From: Acidaminococcus fermentans DSM 20731
GTDB lineage: Bacteria; Bacillota; Negativicutes; Acidaminococcales; Acidaminococcaceae
Assembly (NCBI RefSeq): GCF_000025305.1
Contig: NC_013740.1
Span: forward strand, 1,984,001-2,048,000
Reading direction: 5' to 3'
Length of the DNA stretch: 64,000 nt
In this document: in pieces, positions 25,759 through 35,002 of the stretch
Position numbering within the stretch: the stretch's first letter is position 1
Layout: every line of letters begins with the position of its first letter
Translations under genes and position numbers: made by a program
The notes under the pieces: generated by a model
Told to the model about the DNA's origin: nothing
The model's input: only the letters and a program-made list of their open reading frames with translations
The model's database searches: none

Positions 25759-27093
25759 TTGTCGCTACTGTCCGCCTATAACCAAAAAAAGAAGACCGTC
25801 CCGGAGTTGCTTTCCCTGCTCCAGGACGGTGATTATATCCTGTCCGCCCAGGCACTGGCTGAACCGGTGATCCTGCTGGAACAGTTCCCCCTGCTCCACC
25901 AATGGGGGCGGAAAAACCTGGTGTTCAATTCCTGTATGCCTGCCCGGGATCTGGCCTGGTACCATGATCCGGCCATGCGGGAAACCCTGGAGCATGTCTG
26001 CTGGTTCTTCAGTCCCCCGGCCCGGAAAGCCCATCAGAAAGGGCTGTGCAGTTTCCTTCCCGGGTACTCCACCAACCTGGTACGAAAGACTTTCCAGCAG
26101 CTCCGCTCCCAGGGCCGCCGCCCGGTACTGCTGGCTACGGCTTCCCCCATGGATGCGGAGGGAAATTTTTCTCTTTCCATCAGCGCCCTGTTCGAAAGAG
26201 AAATCATCGATAACGGGGCCCTGGTCCTGCTGGAAGTCAGTTCCCGGTATCCCCGGACCCATGGAGATACCACCCTGTCCCTGTCCGCCGTGACGGCTTT
26301 TGTGGAAACGGACCGGCCGGTACCGGAAATGCCGAAAACCACCCTGCGGCCCGTGGACCAGGCCATCGGCACCCGGATCGCCGAACTGATCCCGGATGGT
26401 TCCACCCTCCAGCTGGGGGTGGGGCACATTCCCGATGCGGTAGCCATCCGGCTGAAAGATCGCAGGCACCTGGGCATCCATTCCGGCATGTTCAGTGAGA
26501 GCCTGATGGAACTGATCCGCTGTGGAGCCGTGGACAATTCCCGGAAAGGCTTTCATCCGGGAGAGACAGTCACAGCCTTTGCTGCCGGCAGTCAGGAACT
26601 GTACCGGTTCCTTCACGAAAACAGGGATATCCTGATCAAAGGCGGATATTATACCAACGCTCCGGCTGTCATTGCCCAAAACCGGAACATGGTCTCCCTG
26701 AACACCGCCCTGGAAATCGATCTGACCGGCCAGTGTGCCGCTGAATCCATGGGGTTTACCCAGTGGAGTGCTACGGGAGCCCAGACAGAAACCGTGGAAG
26801 GGGCCCAGCTGTCTCCCGGCGGCAAATCCATCCTGGCCCTGCCCTCCTGCTATACGGCCCGGAGCCGGACCGGAGAAAAGGTCCTTCGCTCCAAGATCGT
26901 ACTTTCCTTCCGGCCGGGCACCATCGTCTCCACCTCCCGGAACGATGTGGATTACGTTGTTACAGAATATGGCACAGCCTGGCTCCGAGGTCTTTCCGTG
27001 GACAAGCGGGCCAAAGCTCTCATTGCCATCGCCCACCCGTCCTTTCGGGACCAGCTGACCGCCGACGCCAAAAAATATGGACTGATTTTTTAA
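25759..27093 (+). CDS. Acetyl-CoA hydrolase/CoA-transferase family protein with altered active site
   Basis: 444 residues, starting at TTG 25759 behind AAGGAGG. The two-domain fold of the 4-hydroxybutyrate CoA-transferase group is clear (LQLGVGHIPDAVA; SRNDVDYVVTEYG). In that group the catalytic glutamate sits in a segment like GIHTEM, but here the segment is GIHSGMFSES with Gly243 in its place. The residue would normally form the CoA thioester, so activity may be lost or different. It is co-transcribed with a LysR gene and ends in a terminator. Confidence 0.85.
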   Translation: MSLLSAYNQKKKTVPELLSLLQDGDYILSAQALAEPVILLEQFPLLHQWGRKNLVFNSCMPARDLAWYHDPAMRETLEHVCWFFSPPARKAHQKGLCSFLPGYSTNLVRKTFQQLRSQGRRPVLLATASPMDAEGNFSLSISALFEREIIDNGALVLLEVSSRYPRTHGDTTLSLSAVTAFVETDRPVPEMPKTTLRPVDQAIGTRIAELIPDGSTLQLGVGHIPDAVAIRLKDRRHLGIHSGMFSESLMELIRCGAVDNSRKGFHPGETVTAFAAGSQELYRFLHENRDILIKGGYYTNAPAVIAQNRNMVSLNTALEIDLTGQCAAESMGFTQWSATGAQTETVEGAQLSPGGKSILALPSCYTARSRTGEKVLRSKIVLSFRPGTIVSTSRNDVDYVVTEYGTAWLRGLSVDKRAKALIAIAHPSFRDQLTADAKKYGLIF

Positions 27094-27100
27094 TACACAT

Positions 27101-27153
27101 AAAAAGGGGCTGTGAAGAAATGAGGATTCATTTCTTCACAGCTCCTTTTTTGT
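27101..27153 (+). terminator. Terminator of the CoA-transferase gene, also left IS end
   Basis: GGGGCTGTGAAGAAATGA pairs with TCATTTCTTCACAGCTCC and is followed by TTTTTT. The left arm is also the left inverted repeat of the insertion sequence. Confidence 0.75.
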
Positions 27154-28911
27154 TGTCTCTTTTTACTCCTGGCAGTAAAAAGCAAGAGAAAAAGGGTATA
27201 CTTCCCCCTTTCCCCCTTTCCCCCAAAACTCAGCTTTTTAAAATTAAGCTGCCATATCCATATGTGCCTGCTGCTTCCTATGGTATTTGTACAGGTTGAA
27301 GCCAATAGAAACCAGAAAAACTTCCATTTTCACTGAATCCATGCCTCTTCGGACAATCCGGTCATATTCCCGATCGTTCTTCATCACTCCGAAAGTACCT
27401 TCTGCCTGGATAGCACGGTTCCTTCTCAGCAGAAATCCGCGGGTATCTGTCAATCGTCCGATGACGTCAGCATGGACCTTTGTAAGTTCACGATTCAGGC
27501 TGATCCGTCTGTTATGAGGTGTTTTCTTGCAACGTTCTGCATAAGGACAGCCATTGCAGTCCTCACATTCATAGATTTCTTCCTGACGGCCATATTGGTT
27601 GCCTTGAATGTTTTTCCTGTAGACGAATTTGAACTTCTTTCCATTGGGACAGAGCAACGCTCCATCAACCGTCGTCTTGAAATTAACCGCACGGAATGGG
27701 TCCTCGTGATACTTCTTGTCCGTCGTTTCTTTGAAGAACATGGGGAATTTCATACAGGCTTCCATCCCATGTTCGCTGCAGTACAGATAGTTATTGAATG
27801 AACCATACCCTGCGTCAGCTACTGGATATTTCGGATAGATCCCATGGTGCTCATAAAACTTTTCCAGAAGGGGAACGAAGCAGTCCATATCTGATCTGTA
27901 CTGGTTTACGTCAAGGACCGCTATGTATTCATCAGCTATGCCAACTTGGACGTTATATGCCGGCAGCAGCTGGTCGTTTCCCATGTAGTCTCTCTTAATC
28001 CGCATAAACGTAGCTGAATGATCCGTTTTAGAATAGCTATTACGATTCTCTCCACAGATACTCAATTTCTTTCCATATTCCTTAAGTTTCTGCAGATACA
28101 CTTTTAGTTTTTCGTAATTCCGCTGTTCCGGACTCTTATGGTGTCCTTTGCCATGGGCAAATCTTTCCTCGTCCAGTTCCCAGATTTCGTGAAGTTTGCT
28201 CAGGATGAGCTCCAGATATTCAGGAGCATATTCTGAATTGTTTTCGGCTTTCAGTCCACCACAGCTCAGCATCTCGTTGATTTCTTCCAGGAGTGCTGAG
28301 ATTTTGGCAAACAGCCGGAATCTCGATTTCTCCGTACCTTTTTTCCAGACCCAGGAGTATTTGTTGGCATTGGCTTCGAATTTGGAGCCATCGATATAGA
28401 GGTGGTCCAGGTCCACATGCTCTTTGGTGATGATTTCTTGGGTAATTTCATAAAAGAGCGATTCAGCTTGATTCATCAGGACAGTATTGATGAAATATCC
28501 GAAAGTCCGATAGGACGGGTGTTTACCGTCCATAAGGTATTTATAGCGGATATTGACTTTGCAATTGTCTTCCAGCTTTCTGAGAGAGATGCATCCTTCA
28601 TCCATAAACCCGAACAGAACCGTTTTCAACATATTGATGGGATTATATCTGATTCTTCCCAACTCATGAGCAGGAAGTTTGCTCAGATATTTGCGTAAAT
28701 CGATTTCCTCCATAAATCTGTCAAATGTGAAAACCGGATCTGTGATATCCAGGCACTCAGAAAAAAATGCTGGTAAAATTCCCTGTTTGGGAGTACCATA
28801 ATACACAGTTAGGTTTTTCATAGCAGTTAAATTCTAACACGAAAAAGGACTTTCGATTCACAAGAATCGAAAGTCCCTTTCGTTTTCATGGAGCTATTAT
28901 TTCACAGCCCC
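27106..28911 (-). mobile_element. IS1182-type insertion sequence
   Basis: About 1.8 kb with one transposase gene on the minus strand. The outer ends carry inverted repeats: GGGGCTGTGAA at 27106 and TTCACAGCCCC ending at 28911, matching 14 of the first 17 bases. No clear target duplication is seen. A strong hairpin (GGACTTTCGATTC with GAATCGAAAGTCC, 28847-28877) lies upstream of the transposase and may shield it from outside transcription. Base composition is more AT-rich than in neighbouring genes, consistent with transfer. Confidence 0.8.
27244..28821 (-). CDS. IS1182-family transposase
   Basis: 525 residues, apparently intact. A DDE catalytic core is visible as YIDGSKFEANA (first Asp, near 144), VADAGYGS (second Asp, near 337) and IQAEGTFGVMK (Glu, near 485). 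A CxxCxxC-like cluster (CEDCNGCPYAERC) near 435 is a common insertion domain of the family. It cuts and moves its own element. The full length suggests recent arrival or ongoing activity. Confidence 0.92.
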   Translation of the reverse strand: MKNLTVYYGTPKQGILPAFFSECLDITDPVFTFDRFMEEIDLRKYLSKLPAHELGRIRYNPINMLKTVLFGFMDEGCISLRKLEDNCKVNIRYKYLMDGKHPSYRTFGYFINTVLMNQAESLFYEITQEIITKEHVDLDHLYIDGSKFEANANKYSWVWKKGTEKSRFRLFAKISALLEEINEMLSCGGLKAENNSEYAPEYLELILSKLHEIWELDEERFAHGKGHHKSPEQRNYEKLKVYLQKLKEYGKKLSICGENRNSYSKTDHSATFMRIKRDYMGNDQLLPAYNVQVGIADEYIAVLDVNQYRSDMDCFVPLLEKFYEHHGIYPKYPVADAGYGSFNNYLYCSEHGMEACMKFPMFFKETTDKKYHEDPFRAVNFKTTVDGALLCPNGKKFKFVYRKNIQGNQYGRQEEIYECEDCNGCPYAERCKKTPHNRRISLNRELTKVHADVIGRLTDTRGFLLRRNRAIQAEGTFGVMKNDREYDRIVRRGMDSVKMEVFLVSIGFNLYKYHRKQQAHMDMAA

Positions 28912-28923
28912 TTTCCATTCGCT

Positions 28924-28951
28924 GAAGACTCGAGACCAGTGACTAGAGACT
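28924..28951 (-). repeat. Heptamer repeat beside the IS right end
   Basis: Plus-strand units GAAGACT, CGAGACC, AGTGACT, AGAGACT in 7-base steps. The reverse complement shares GTCTCTAGTCACT with the repeat at 9739. Confidence 0.65.
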
Positions 28952-28952
28952 C

Positions 28953-28990
28953 AAAAAAAAGAAGGAGCTGCGCTTGCACAGCTCCTTCTT
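28953..28990 (-). terminator. Terminator of the hydroxyglutarate operon
   Basis: AAGGAGCTGTGC and GCGCAGCTCCTT pair on the minus strand and are followed by TTCTTTTTTTT, ending the gct-gcd-hgd operon. Confidence 0.9.
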
Positions 28991-28999
28991 CGTATCGGC

Positions 29000-30139
29000 T
29001 TACAGGCTTTCTGCGAAAGCTTCCAGAGCGGTCTGGGCCTGACCAAAGTCCCGGGTCATCTGGTCCACACCAATCTTCACATGAGGAATGTGGTGGGCAT
29101 CCAGAGCCTTCTTCAGATCAGGATATTCCATTTCTTCCGGATCGCAGAACTGCATCATGAACACGATCAGTCCTTCTGCGCCGCTTTCTTTTACCAGATT
29201 GCAAACGTGTTCAGAACGGGTATTCTTGGCAAATTCAGGATCGTACAGCAGAACATCGTTCTTCTGTTTGGAGAACTGTACAGCCAGAGCCTGCAGGCCG
29301 TTGTCCAGATCTTCCGGAGCATCCACGGCAAAGCTGCGGCTTTCATAAGCGCAGTCATCAGCAGCAATGGCCAGTTTGTTGTCATCCATGGCTTTCAGGA
29401 TGCCGGGCATGTTGTAGATGATGCCGGAAACAACCACTTTGTGGCCGTCGAACTTGCCGGCAGGAGCAGCTGCCAGTTCCTTGTTCAGTTCTTCCAGCTT
29501 TTCGGTGTATTCATCCTTCAGCATGAAGTAAGCGGCACGCAGTACGGTGGCCCGTACGGAAGCCGGGATCAGATCAGGATGTTCGTTGGCCAGTTTGCAG
29601 AATTCGCGGCGGGCAGCACGGCTCTTGTTGTACACTTTGATGGCATCCAGGATGGCATCATTGGTGATTTCATGGCCGCAGATTTCTTCCAGATGGCCTT
29701 TCACTTCGCTGTAGGCATCATAGGTGAACTGCTTGCCGGCGGCATTCTGACGGACCTGGGGATGAGCCAGGAAAATAACCGGCATCTTGTCTTTCATGGC
29801 CACTTTGAAGTTCTGGCTCATGGGACGCAGGGTATCACACAGTACCGGAGTGATGATCCCGTCCAACCCATCCAGGGTCCCGTCCAGCAGCATTTCCAGA
29901 GACTGCTGGGCAATGGTGCAGTAGAAGGAAGCACAGTATTCCTTGGAACGGACTTCCTGTTTGCCATTGCAGCCCCATACACCCATGGGAACCATGCCTG
30001 CAGCATAGACCAGTTCTTCCGGAACATAGTACGGCAGGCAGCCGATGGCTTTTTTGCCCTGGGCTTTATATTTGGCCAGCATGGTCTTCGGGCTGGCAGA
30101 TACTTTTTGGAACTCTTCAATAAGTGCACTGATAGCCAT
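29000..30139 (-). CDS. hgdB: (R)-2-hydroxyglutaryl-CoA dehydratase, beta subunit
   Basis: 379 residues, the length known for A. fermentans HgdB. It belongs to the HgdB/FldC fold with cluster-binding cysteines, for example in VLCDTLRP. With HgdA it forms component D, an iron-sulphur enzyme that removes water from 2-hydroxyglutaryl-CoA through a ketyl radical to give glutaconyl-CoA, after one-electron activation by HgdC. It is the last gene of the operon, two bases after hgdA. Confidence 0.97.
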   Translation of the reverse strand: MAISALIEEFQKVSASPKTMLAKYKAQGKKAIGCLPYYVPEELVYAAGMVPMGVWGCNGKQEVRSKEYCASFYCTIAQQSLEMLLDGTLDGLDGIITPVLCDTLRPMSQNFKVAMKDKMPVIFLAHPQVRQNAAGKQFTYDAYSEVKGHLEEICGHEITNDAILDAIKVYNKSRAARREFCKLANEHPDLIPASVRATVLRAAYFMLKDEYTEKLEELNKELAAAPAGKFDGHKVVVSGIIYNMPGILKAMDDNKLAIAADDCAYESRSFAVDAPEDLDNGLQALAVQFSKQKNDVLLYDPEFAKNTRSEHVCNLVKESGAEGLIVFMMQFCDPEEMEYPDLKKALDAHHIPHVKIGVDQMTRDFGQAQTALEAFAESL

Positions 30140-30141
30140 TG

Positions 30142-31575
30142 TTATTTCCCCTTCTTTTCATCATTTGCTTCCATGGCTTCGACCAAGCCCTGAACACGGG
30201 TCTCATACTGAGCCGCGTTGAAGTTTCTCGGGTCAGCCTGGTCACCGTCGAATCCAGCAGTGGGGATACCCATGTCTTTGGTGAAACGACGCTGCATTTC
30301 AGGCATGTAGCCGCTCCAGGGTTTGCAGGACCGGTTGTAGTGAACCAGTACGCCGTCAACCTTGTTGTCGCGGATCAGGCCTTCACGCCAGGCAACACCC
30401 TGTTCGATGCTGACGGAGTTCGGGGCTTTGCAGTAGGCTTTGACCAATTCGTCCAGGTTGTTGTACACGAACCCGAAAGCAGGAGCATATACAACGCCGG
30501 TGATGTTCAGGCCGTTGGCTTTCAGCGGTTTGAACAGGTTCGGCAGTTTCGGCCAGCAGGGGATCCCTTCGAACATGATACGATGCTGTTCTTTGAAGGG
30601 AGCGGTGGTGGTGCCTTCCTTCACATGCTGTTCCAGTTCCTTGGCCAGCAGTTCGAAAGCTTCAGCAGCTTCCACACGGCCACGGGCGGTAACCACGTCA
30701 GCCATATGGTTGAACAGGTCGAACCCGTTGAACGGAGCCGGTTTGTACTGCAGGTAGTCGCAAACCTTCAGCCATGCTTTGGCAGTACGGTTGGCGTTCT
30801 GGCAGCACTGTTCGAATTTGTCTTCATCGAACTTCTTGCCGGTGATTTCTTCCATTTGACGGATGGCCGTATCCAGCTGGGACCGGATGTATTTCACGTT
30901 GGCTTCGTTGACATGGTCGAATTCGTTGTAAGGAACGTCGATCATGATCAAAGGAATGTTGTGCCGACGGGCAATGTCTTCATACCATTTGGTCATGCAG
31001 TTGCAGATGTTGTTGCAGCACAGCACGAAGTCCGGCATGGGCATGGTCATCTGACGATATTTGTGCAGGGCATTCTGGCGGCGGGTCTTTTCTTCCCCTT
31101 CCGGCAGAGCAGCGATTTCATAGATGTTGTCGGTGGTGGCAAAGGGTTTCAGGGTCTTGGGATCGATTACGGGTTTGCCATCTGCGTCGAATACCTTTTT
31201 GCCATTGGCATCTTTCATCTGTTTGCCGCTGTGGGGGTTGATGACATAGTTGCCATCTTTGTCCATTTTGTTGGCACCCCGGAACCCGGCAGCATAAGCC
31301 AGGGAAATACGGGCATAGCCGCAGATATCGTTGTCATAACCGATATCTTCTGCAGCCTGGCACATCACTTCGCCGTCACGGTTGGCAGCGATACCAGCAG
31401 CCTGGTTTTCCGGATACCCAACATGCAGACCGAAAGATTCAGCCAGTTCGCAGGGGAACTTGGAAGAGGACCAGCCTACTTTTTCTCCTCTTTCTTTGGC
31501 TTCCCGCAGTTCTCTGTAAACCTTTTCAACTACATCTCTCAATGCCTGAACGCCAGGGCTTACTGTCTTTGGCAT
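30142..31575 (-). CDS. hgdA: (R)-2-hydroxyglutaryl-CoA dehydratase, alpha subunit
   Basis: 477 residues, as in A. fermentans. The segment LCCNNICNCMTKWYEDIAR provides cysteines for a 4Fe-4S cluster, and the C-terminal half repeats the HgdB-like fold. It pairs with HgdB as component D and carries the substrate radical chemistry of glutamate fermentation. It lies 32 bases after hgdC. Confidence 0.97.
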   Translation of the reverse strand: MPKTVSPGVQALRDVVEKVYRELREAKERGEKVGWSSSKFPCELAESFGLHVGYPENQAAGIAANRDGEVMCQAAEDIGYDNDICGYARISLAYAAGFRGANKMDKDGNYVINPHSGKQMKDANGKKVFDADGKPVIDPKTLKPFATTDNIYEIAALPEGEEKTRRQNALHKYRQMTMPMPDFVLCCNNICNCMTKWYEDIARRHNIPLIMIDVPYNEFDHVNEANVKYIRSQLDTAIRQMEEITGKKFDEDKFEQCCQNANRTAKAWLKVCDYLQYKPAPFNGFDLFNHMADVVTARGRVEAAEAFELLAKELEQHVKEGTTTAPFKEQHRIMFEGIPCWPKLPNLFKPLKANGLNITGVVYAPAFGFVYNNLDELVKAYCKAPNSVSIEQGVAWREGLIRDNKVDGVLVHYNRSCKPWSGYMPEMQRRFTKDMGIPTAGFDGDQADPRNFNAAQYETRVQGLVEAMEANDEKKGK

Positions 31576-31607
31576 AATGATCCTTCCTTCTTTACATGAT
31601 ATACAGC

Positions 31608-32390
31608 TTATTTGGCTGCTTTTTTATACGCATACAGAGCGGCACCCAGGGCACCGTTGTACTGAGCCAGGGGAGACGTCTTGATTTCCACGCCAAGGCC
31701 TTCTTCCAGGGCTCCTCTCACGCCATAGTTCTGGGCTACACCGCCGGTCATGACCACGTCTTTCACAATCCCCACCCGATTGGCAAGACCAATGACCCGG
31801 CTGGCTACAGAACGATGGATCCCGGCAATGATGTCGATCTTGTCGGTTCCTTTGGACAGCTGGCTGATGACTTCACTTTCTGCAAACACAGTACAGGTGG
31901 AGCTGATAGCCACCCGTTTGGTGGATTTGGCTCCCAGCTCAGCCAGGTCGGAAACCTTCACTTCCAGGATATTGGCCATAACATCCAGGAAACGGCCAGT
32001 CCCGGCAGCGCATTTATCATTCATCTGGAAATTGGTCATGGTCCCGTTTTCCACATGGATGACCTTCACATCCTGCCCGCCGATATCGATGACGGTATGG
32101 ACGTTGGGCCAGATAAAGCTGGCGCCCATGGCATGGCAGCTCAGTTCGCTCATCTGCTTGTCGGCAATGCCTTCCAGCGAATTGCGTCCGTAGCCGGTAG
32201 CCAGGGTAAAGGCCATGTCTTCTTTTTTCATGTGGGCATTTTCCAGGACTTCCGAAATAGACCGTGCGGGACCGGAAGTTCCGGTCCCCACGGCTACCAG
32301 GGATTTCGCCACGATTTCTTTTCCATCTTTCAGGATAATGCACTTGGATGCAGTAGATCCAACATCGATTCCCAAGGTATAGATACTCAT
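31608..32390 (-). CDS. hgdC: 2-Hydroxyglutaryl-CoA dehydratase activator (component A)
   Basis: 260 residues of the ASKHA ATPase fold: LGIDVGSTASK near residue 7 binds phosphate and VIDIGGQD near 100 is the second phosphate loop. Cys127 (DKCAAGTG) and Cys166 (SSTCTVF) are the known ligands of the single 4Fe-4S cluster at the dimer interface. ATP hydrolysis drives transfer of one low-potential electron to HgdAB. Length and residue numbers agree with the A. fermentans enzyme. Confidence 0.97.
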   Translation of the reverse strand: MSIYTLGIDVGSTASKCIILKDGKEIVAKSLVAVGTGTSGPARSISEVLENAHMKKEDMAFTLATGYGRNSLEGIADKQMSELSCHAMGASFIWPNVHTVIDIGGQDVKVIHVENGTMTNFQMNDKCAAGTGRFLDVMANILEVKVSDLAELGAKSTKRVAISSTCTVFAESEVISQLSKGTDKIDIIAGIHRSVASRVIGLANRVGIVKDVVMTGGVAQNYGVRGALEEGLGVEIKTSPLAQYNGALGAALYAYKKAAK

Positions 32391-32412
32391 TAAAACATTT
32401 CCTCCGTAAGGA

Positions 32413-34176
32413 TTATTTCTTTACGAAAGTCTCAAACTCTCTGATGGCACGAGGCAGAATCATCTGATGGAACGGGCAGATGCTTTCCGGATTCTGATAA
32501 GCAGCTTCCGTGAAGGCTTCCACATACCCGCGGATCTTGTTCATGTCCACGATTTCATCCACCAGACCCAGTTCAGCACAGACTTTCGGACGAGATTTGG
32601 TGTAGAAAGCCTGGATCAGGTTGTTCATCTTGTCGATGGTCGGCTGCAGATCCTTGCCGGCTTTCCGGTCTTTGGCCAGTCTCCGGGAGTACATGGCGGT
32701 GGCAGCGGTTTCACCGTTCATAACGGCGATTTCCGTAGCAGCGGTACCGATGGAGAAGGCGTTGGTGTCATTGCCCTGAGGCCCGCCCAGTACGTAGTGG
32801 GCAGCAGCCGTGCCTTTTCTCAGGGTAATTTCGAATTGAGGGATGTGGGAAGTCTGGATGGAGTAGATCAGGGACTGGCCCAGACCCAGCAGTTCAGCCT
32901 TTTCCGCATCGTTGCCCACATCGATCCCGGTGGTATCCTGGATCCAGACGATGGGCAGACGGTCTCTGGCGCACAGGGTGACGAATTCATTCATTTTCAC
33001 CAGACCCTGGCGGTACAGTTTGCCGCCGATCCCTACGGAGCCTGCAGCCTTGTATTCAGGGTAGTTCATCAGGAGACCCTGGACGTTGGCCACAACGCCC
33101 ACCAGCAGGCCGTTGACTTTGGCCAGACCGGTGACCATTTCAGGGCCGTAGCCTTTTTTGTATTCATGGAGTTCGCTGTTGTCGAACAGGCGGGCAATTA
33201 CATTGTAGATGTCATAAGCCCGTTTGTCGTTCAGAGGAACCATGCTGTACAGGTCGTCAGCCGGGAATGCCGGTGCTTTCGGATCGTCCACCCGGAAGAA
33301 TTCAGGATCGTATTTCGGCAGCATGCCTACATACTTCTTGATCCCTTCCAGAACGCCTTCTTCGGAAGCATAGACTTCACGCATGAAACCGGTTTCGGTG
33401 TAGTGGATGTCGACAGCTCCCGGAGGTTCGGTCTTGCCGGTACGGTCCACCATGTCGGCGATTTCGTTGGCATATTCCAGGTCCACATGACCTTTGGGGT
33501 TCATGCCGCCCATAATGCCGGCGCCGCCCACAGCCATGTTGGCTTTTTCATGGGCAATGATCACCGTGGGGCTGATGGAATGATAGCCGCCGCCGGCAGG
33601 GTTGGTGCCGTAGATGCCAACGATGACGGGAATGCCCAGCTGGTTCAGTTCAGCGTTCCGGAAGAAAGGCGTACCGCCGCCACGACGGTTGGGGTATACC
33701 TTTTCCTGTTCGTCGAACTTAACGCCGGAGCAGTTCAGCACATACACCAGAGGCACGTGCAGGGTCTTGGCGGTATCGGAAGCCCGCAGCAGGCATTCAG
33801 CCTGGCCTGGCACCCAGGCACCGGCCAGCTTCTTGTTGTCGGAAGCCACGACCACGCACCATTTGCCGTTTACACGGCCCAGGCCCTTGACGATGGCCAC
33901 GGAGCCGTTCTTGTTGCCCTGAGGGTTGAACAGGGTGTTCAGGGGTCTCCAGGAGCCCGGTTCCACCAGTTTTTCAATTCTCTGGAGAGCGGTCAGTTCC
34001 CCTCTCTTGTTTACATCAGCATCTGCCTTGCCGGCTTCCTGAGCCTCTTTGATCAGCTGATGGATCTCTTCTTCGATCTTTTTCAGCTGTTCTTCATTGG
34101 CGGCATCCGCCTTTTTCAGGGGTTTGCCCACCTGAGGCATATTTTGGAAATATCTAGGCATAGAGTAGAAACCCAT
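32413..34176 (-). CDS. gcdA: Glutaconyl-CoA decarboxylase, alpha subunit (carboxyltransferase)
   Basis: 587 residues. Two crotonase-like halves of a biotin-dependent carboxyltransferase are present, with glycine-rich CoA/biotin loops such as PAGGGYHSIS, GGAGIMGGMN and VLGGPQGNDTNAFS. It moves the carboxyl group of glutaconyl-CoA to biotin on GcdC; GcdB then releases CO2 and exports sodium. The partner subunits are encoded 15 kb away in this window (gcdD, gcdC, gcdB). GGGAGGA precedes the ATG. Confidence 0.97.
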   Translation of the reverse strand: MGFYSMPRYFQNMPQVGKPLKKADAANEEQLKKIEEEIHQLIKEAQEAGKADADVNKRGELTALQRIEKLVEPGSWRPLNTLFNPQGNKNGSVAIVKGLGRVNGKWCVVVASDNKKLAGAWVPGQAECLLRASDTAKTLHVPLVYVLNCSGVKFDEQEKVYPNRRGGGTPFFRNAELNQLGIPVIVGIYGTNPAGGGYHSISPTVIIAHEKANMAVGGAGIMGGMNPKGHVDLEYANEIADMVDRTGKTEPPGAVDIHYTETGFMREVYASEEGVLEGIKKYVGMLPKYDPEFFRVDDPKAPAFPADDLYSMVPLNDKRAYDIYNVIARLFDNSELHEYKKGYGPEMVTGLAKVNGLLVGVVANVQGLLMNYPEYKAAGSVGIGGKLYRQGLVKMNEFVTLCARDRLPIVWIQDTTGIDVGNDAEKAELLGLGQSLIYSIQTSHIPQFEITLRKGTAAAHYVLGGPQGNDTNAFSIGTAATEIAVMNGETAATAMYSRRLAKDRKAGKDLQPTIDKMNNLIQAFYTKSRPKVCAELGLVDEIVDMNKIRGYVEAFTEAAYQNPESICPFHQMILPRAIREFETFVKK

Positions 34177-34199
34177 TTAAATTCTTCCTCCCGAATGTC

Positions 34200-35000
34200 T
34201 TATTTTGCTTCCGTGGGGACCTGGATAAAGGCCTGCCCCGGATCGATTTCTTCACGGATCAGTTTGATGACGGCCGGATCCGGAGCTTCCAGTTCCACAG
34301 CCTTGGATACATCCAGGTCGAACCCGGTGTTTTCCAGTACATCTTCCGGAGAAGAAGTGGGATAGTAGGCAGCCAGGTACATCCGTTTGGTCTTTTCGTC
34401 GAATTTCAGGATCCCTTTATCGGTTACTACCAGCTGAGGTCCCACATCGCCGGGCAGACCCAGTCTTTCCCGTCCGCCAGGGCCGTCGATCCAGCCCGGG
34501 CTGGTCACGTAGTCGATTTTGTTCATGAATCTGCGTTTTTCATGCTGCATCATGATGATGGTGTTGGAGTAGGTGGCAATGCCGTTGGCACCGCCGGACC
34601 CGGTGAAACGGGTTTTCGGATGATGGTAATCACCGATGGAAGTGGAGTTCACGTTGCCGTACGGATCGATCTGGGCCCCGCCGATGAAGGCGATCAGACG
34701 GTTGGCCTTGTGCAGGTATTCGTTGATTTCGAAGCCCACGAACCGGACGTTCGGCCAGATGCAGCCGCAGTGAGCCATGAACCGCAGGTCACCTACGGAA
34801 CGGGGAACTTCCACCGGGGAGCAGTCCATCAGACCGCTTTCCACGATGATGTGGCAGTCAGGAGCATAGACTCTCTTGGCCACGCTGGCGCCGATCAGAG
34901 GCAGACCGGTACCAACCGTTACAACCTGACCATTTTTGATCTGCTTGGCAATGGTCACAGCCTGCATTTCTTTATTGGTATAATTCGTGTAATCAGCCAT
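34200..35000 (-). CDS. gctB: Glutaconate CoA-transferase, subunit B
   Basis: 266 residues of the class I CoA-transferase beta type. Glu54 in IIVESGLMDCSP is the known catalytic residue that carries CoA as a thioester. Together with GctA it moves CoA from acetyl-CoA or glutaconyl-CoA onto (R)-2-hydroxyglutarate. It lies two bases after gctA. Confidence 0.97.
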   Translation of the reverse strand: MADYTNYTNKEMQAVTIAKQIKNGQVVTVGTGLPLIGASVAKRVYAPDCHIIVESGLMDCSPVEVPRSVGDLRFMAHCGCIWPNVRFVGFEINEYLHKANRLIAFIGGAQIDPYGNVNSTSIGDYHHPKTRFTGSGGANGIATYSNTIIMMQHEKRRFMNKIDYVTSPGWIDGPGGRERLGLPGDVGPQLVVTDKGILKFDEKTKRMYLAAYYPTSSPEDVLENTGFDLDVSKAVELEAPDPAVIKLIREEIDPGQAFIQVPTEAK

Positions 35001-35002
35001 TG

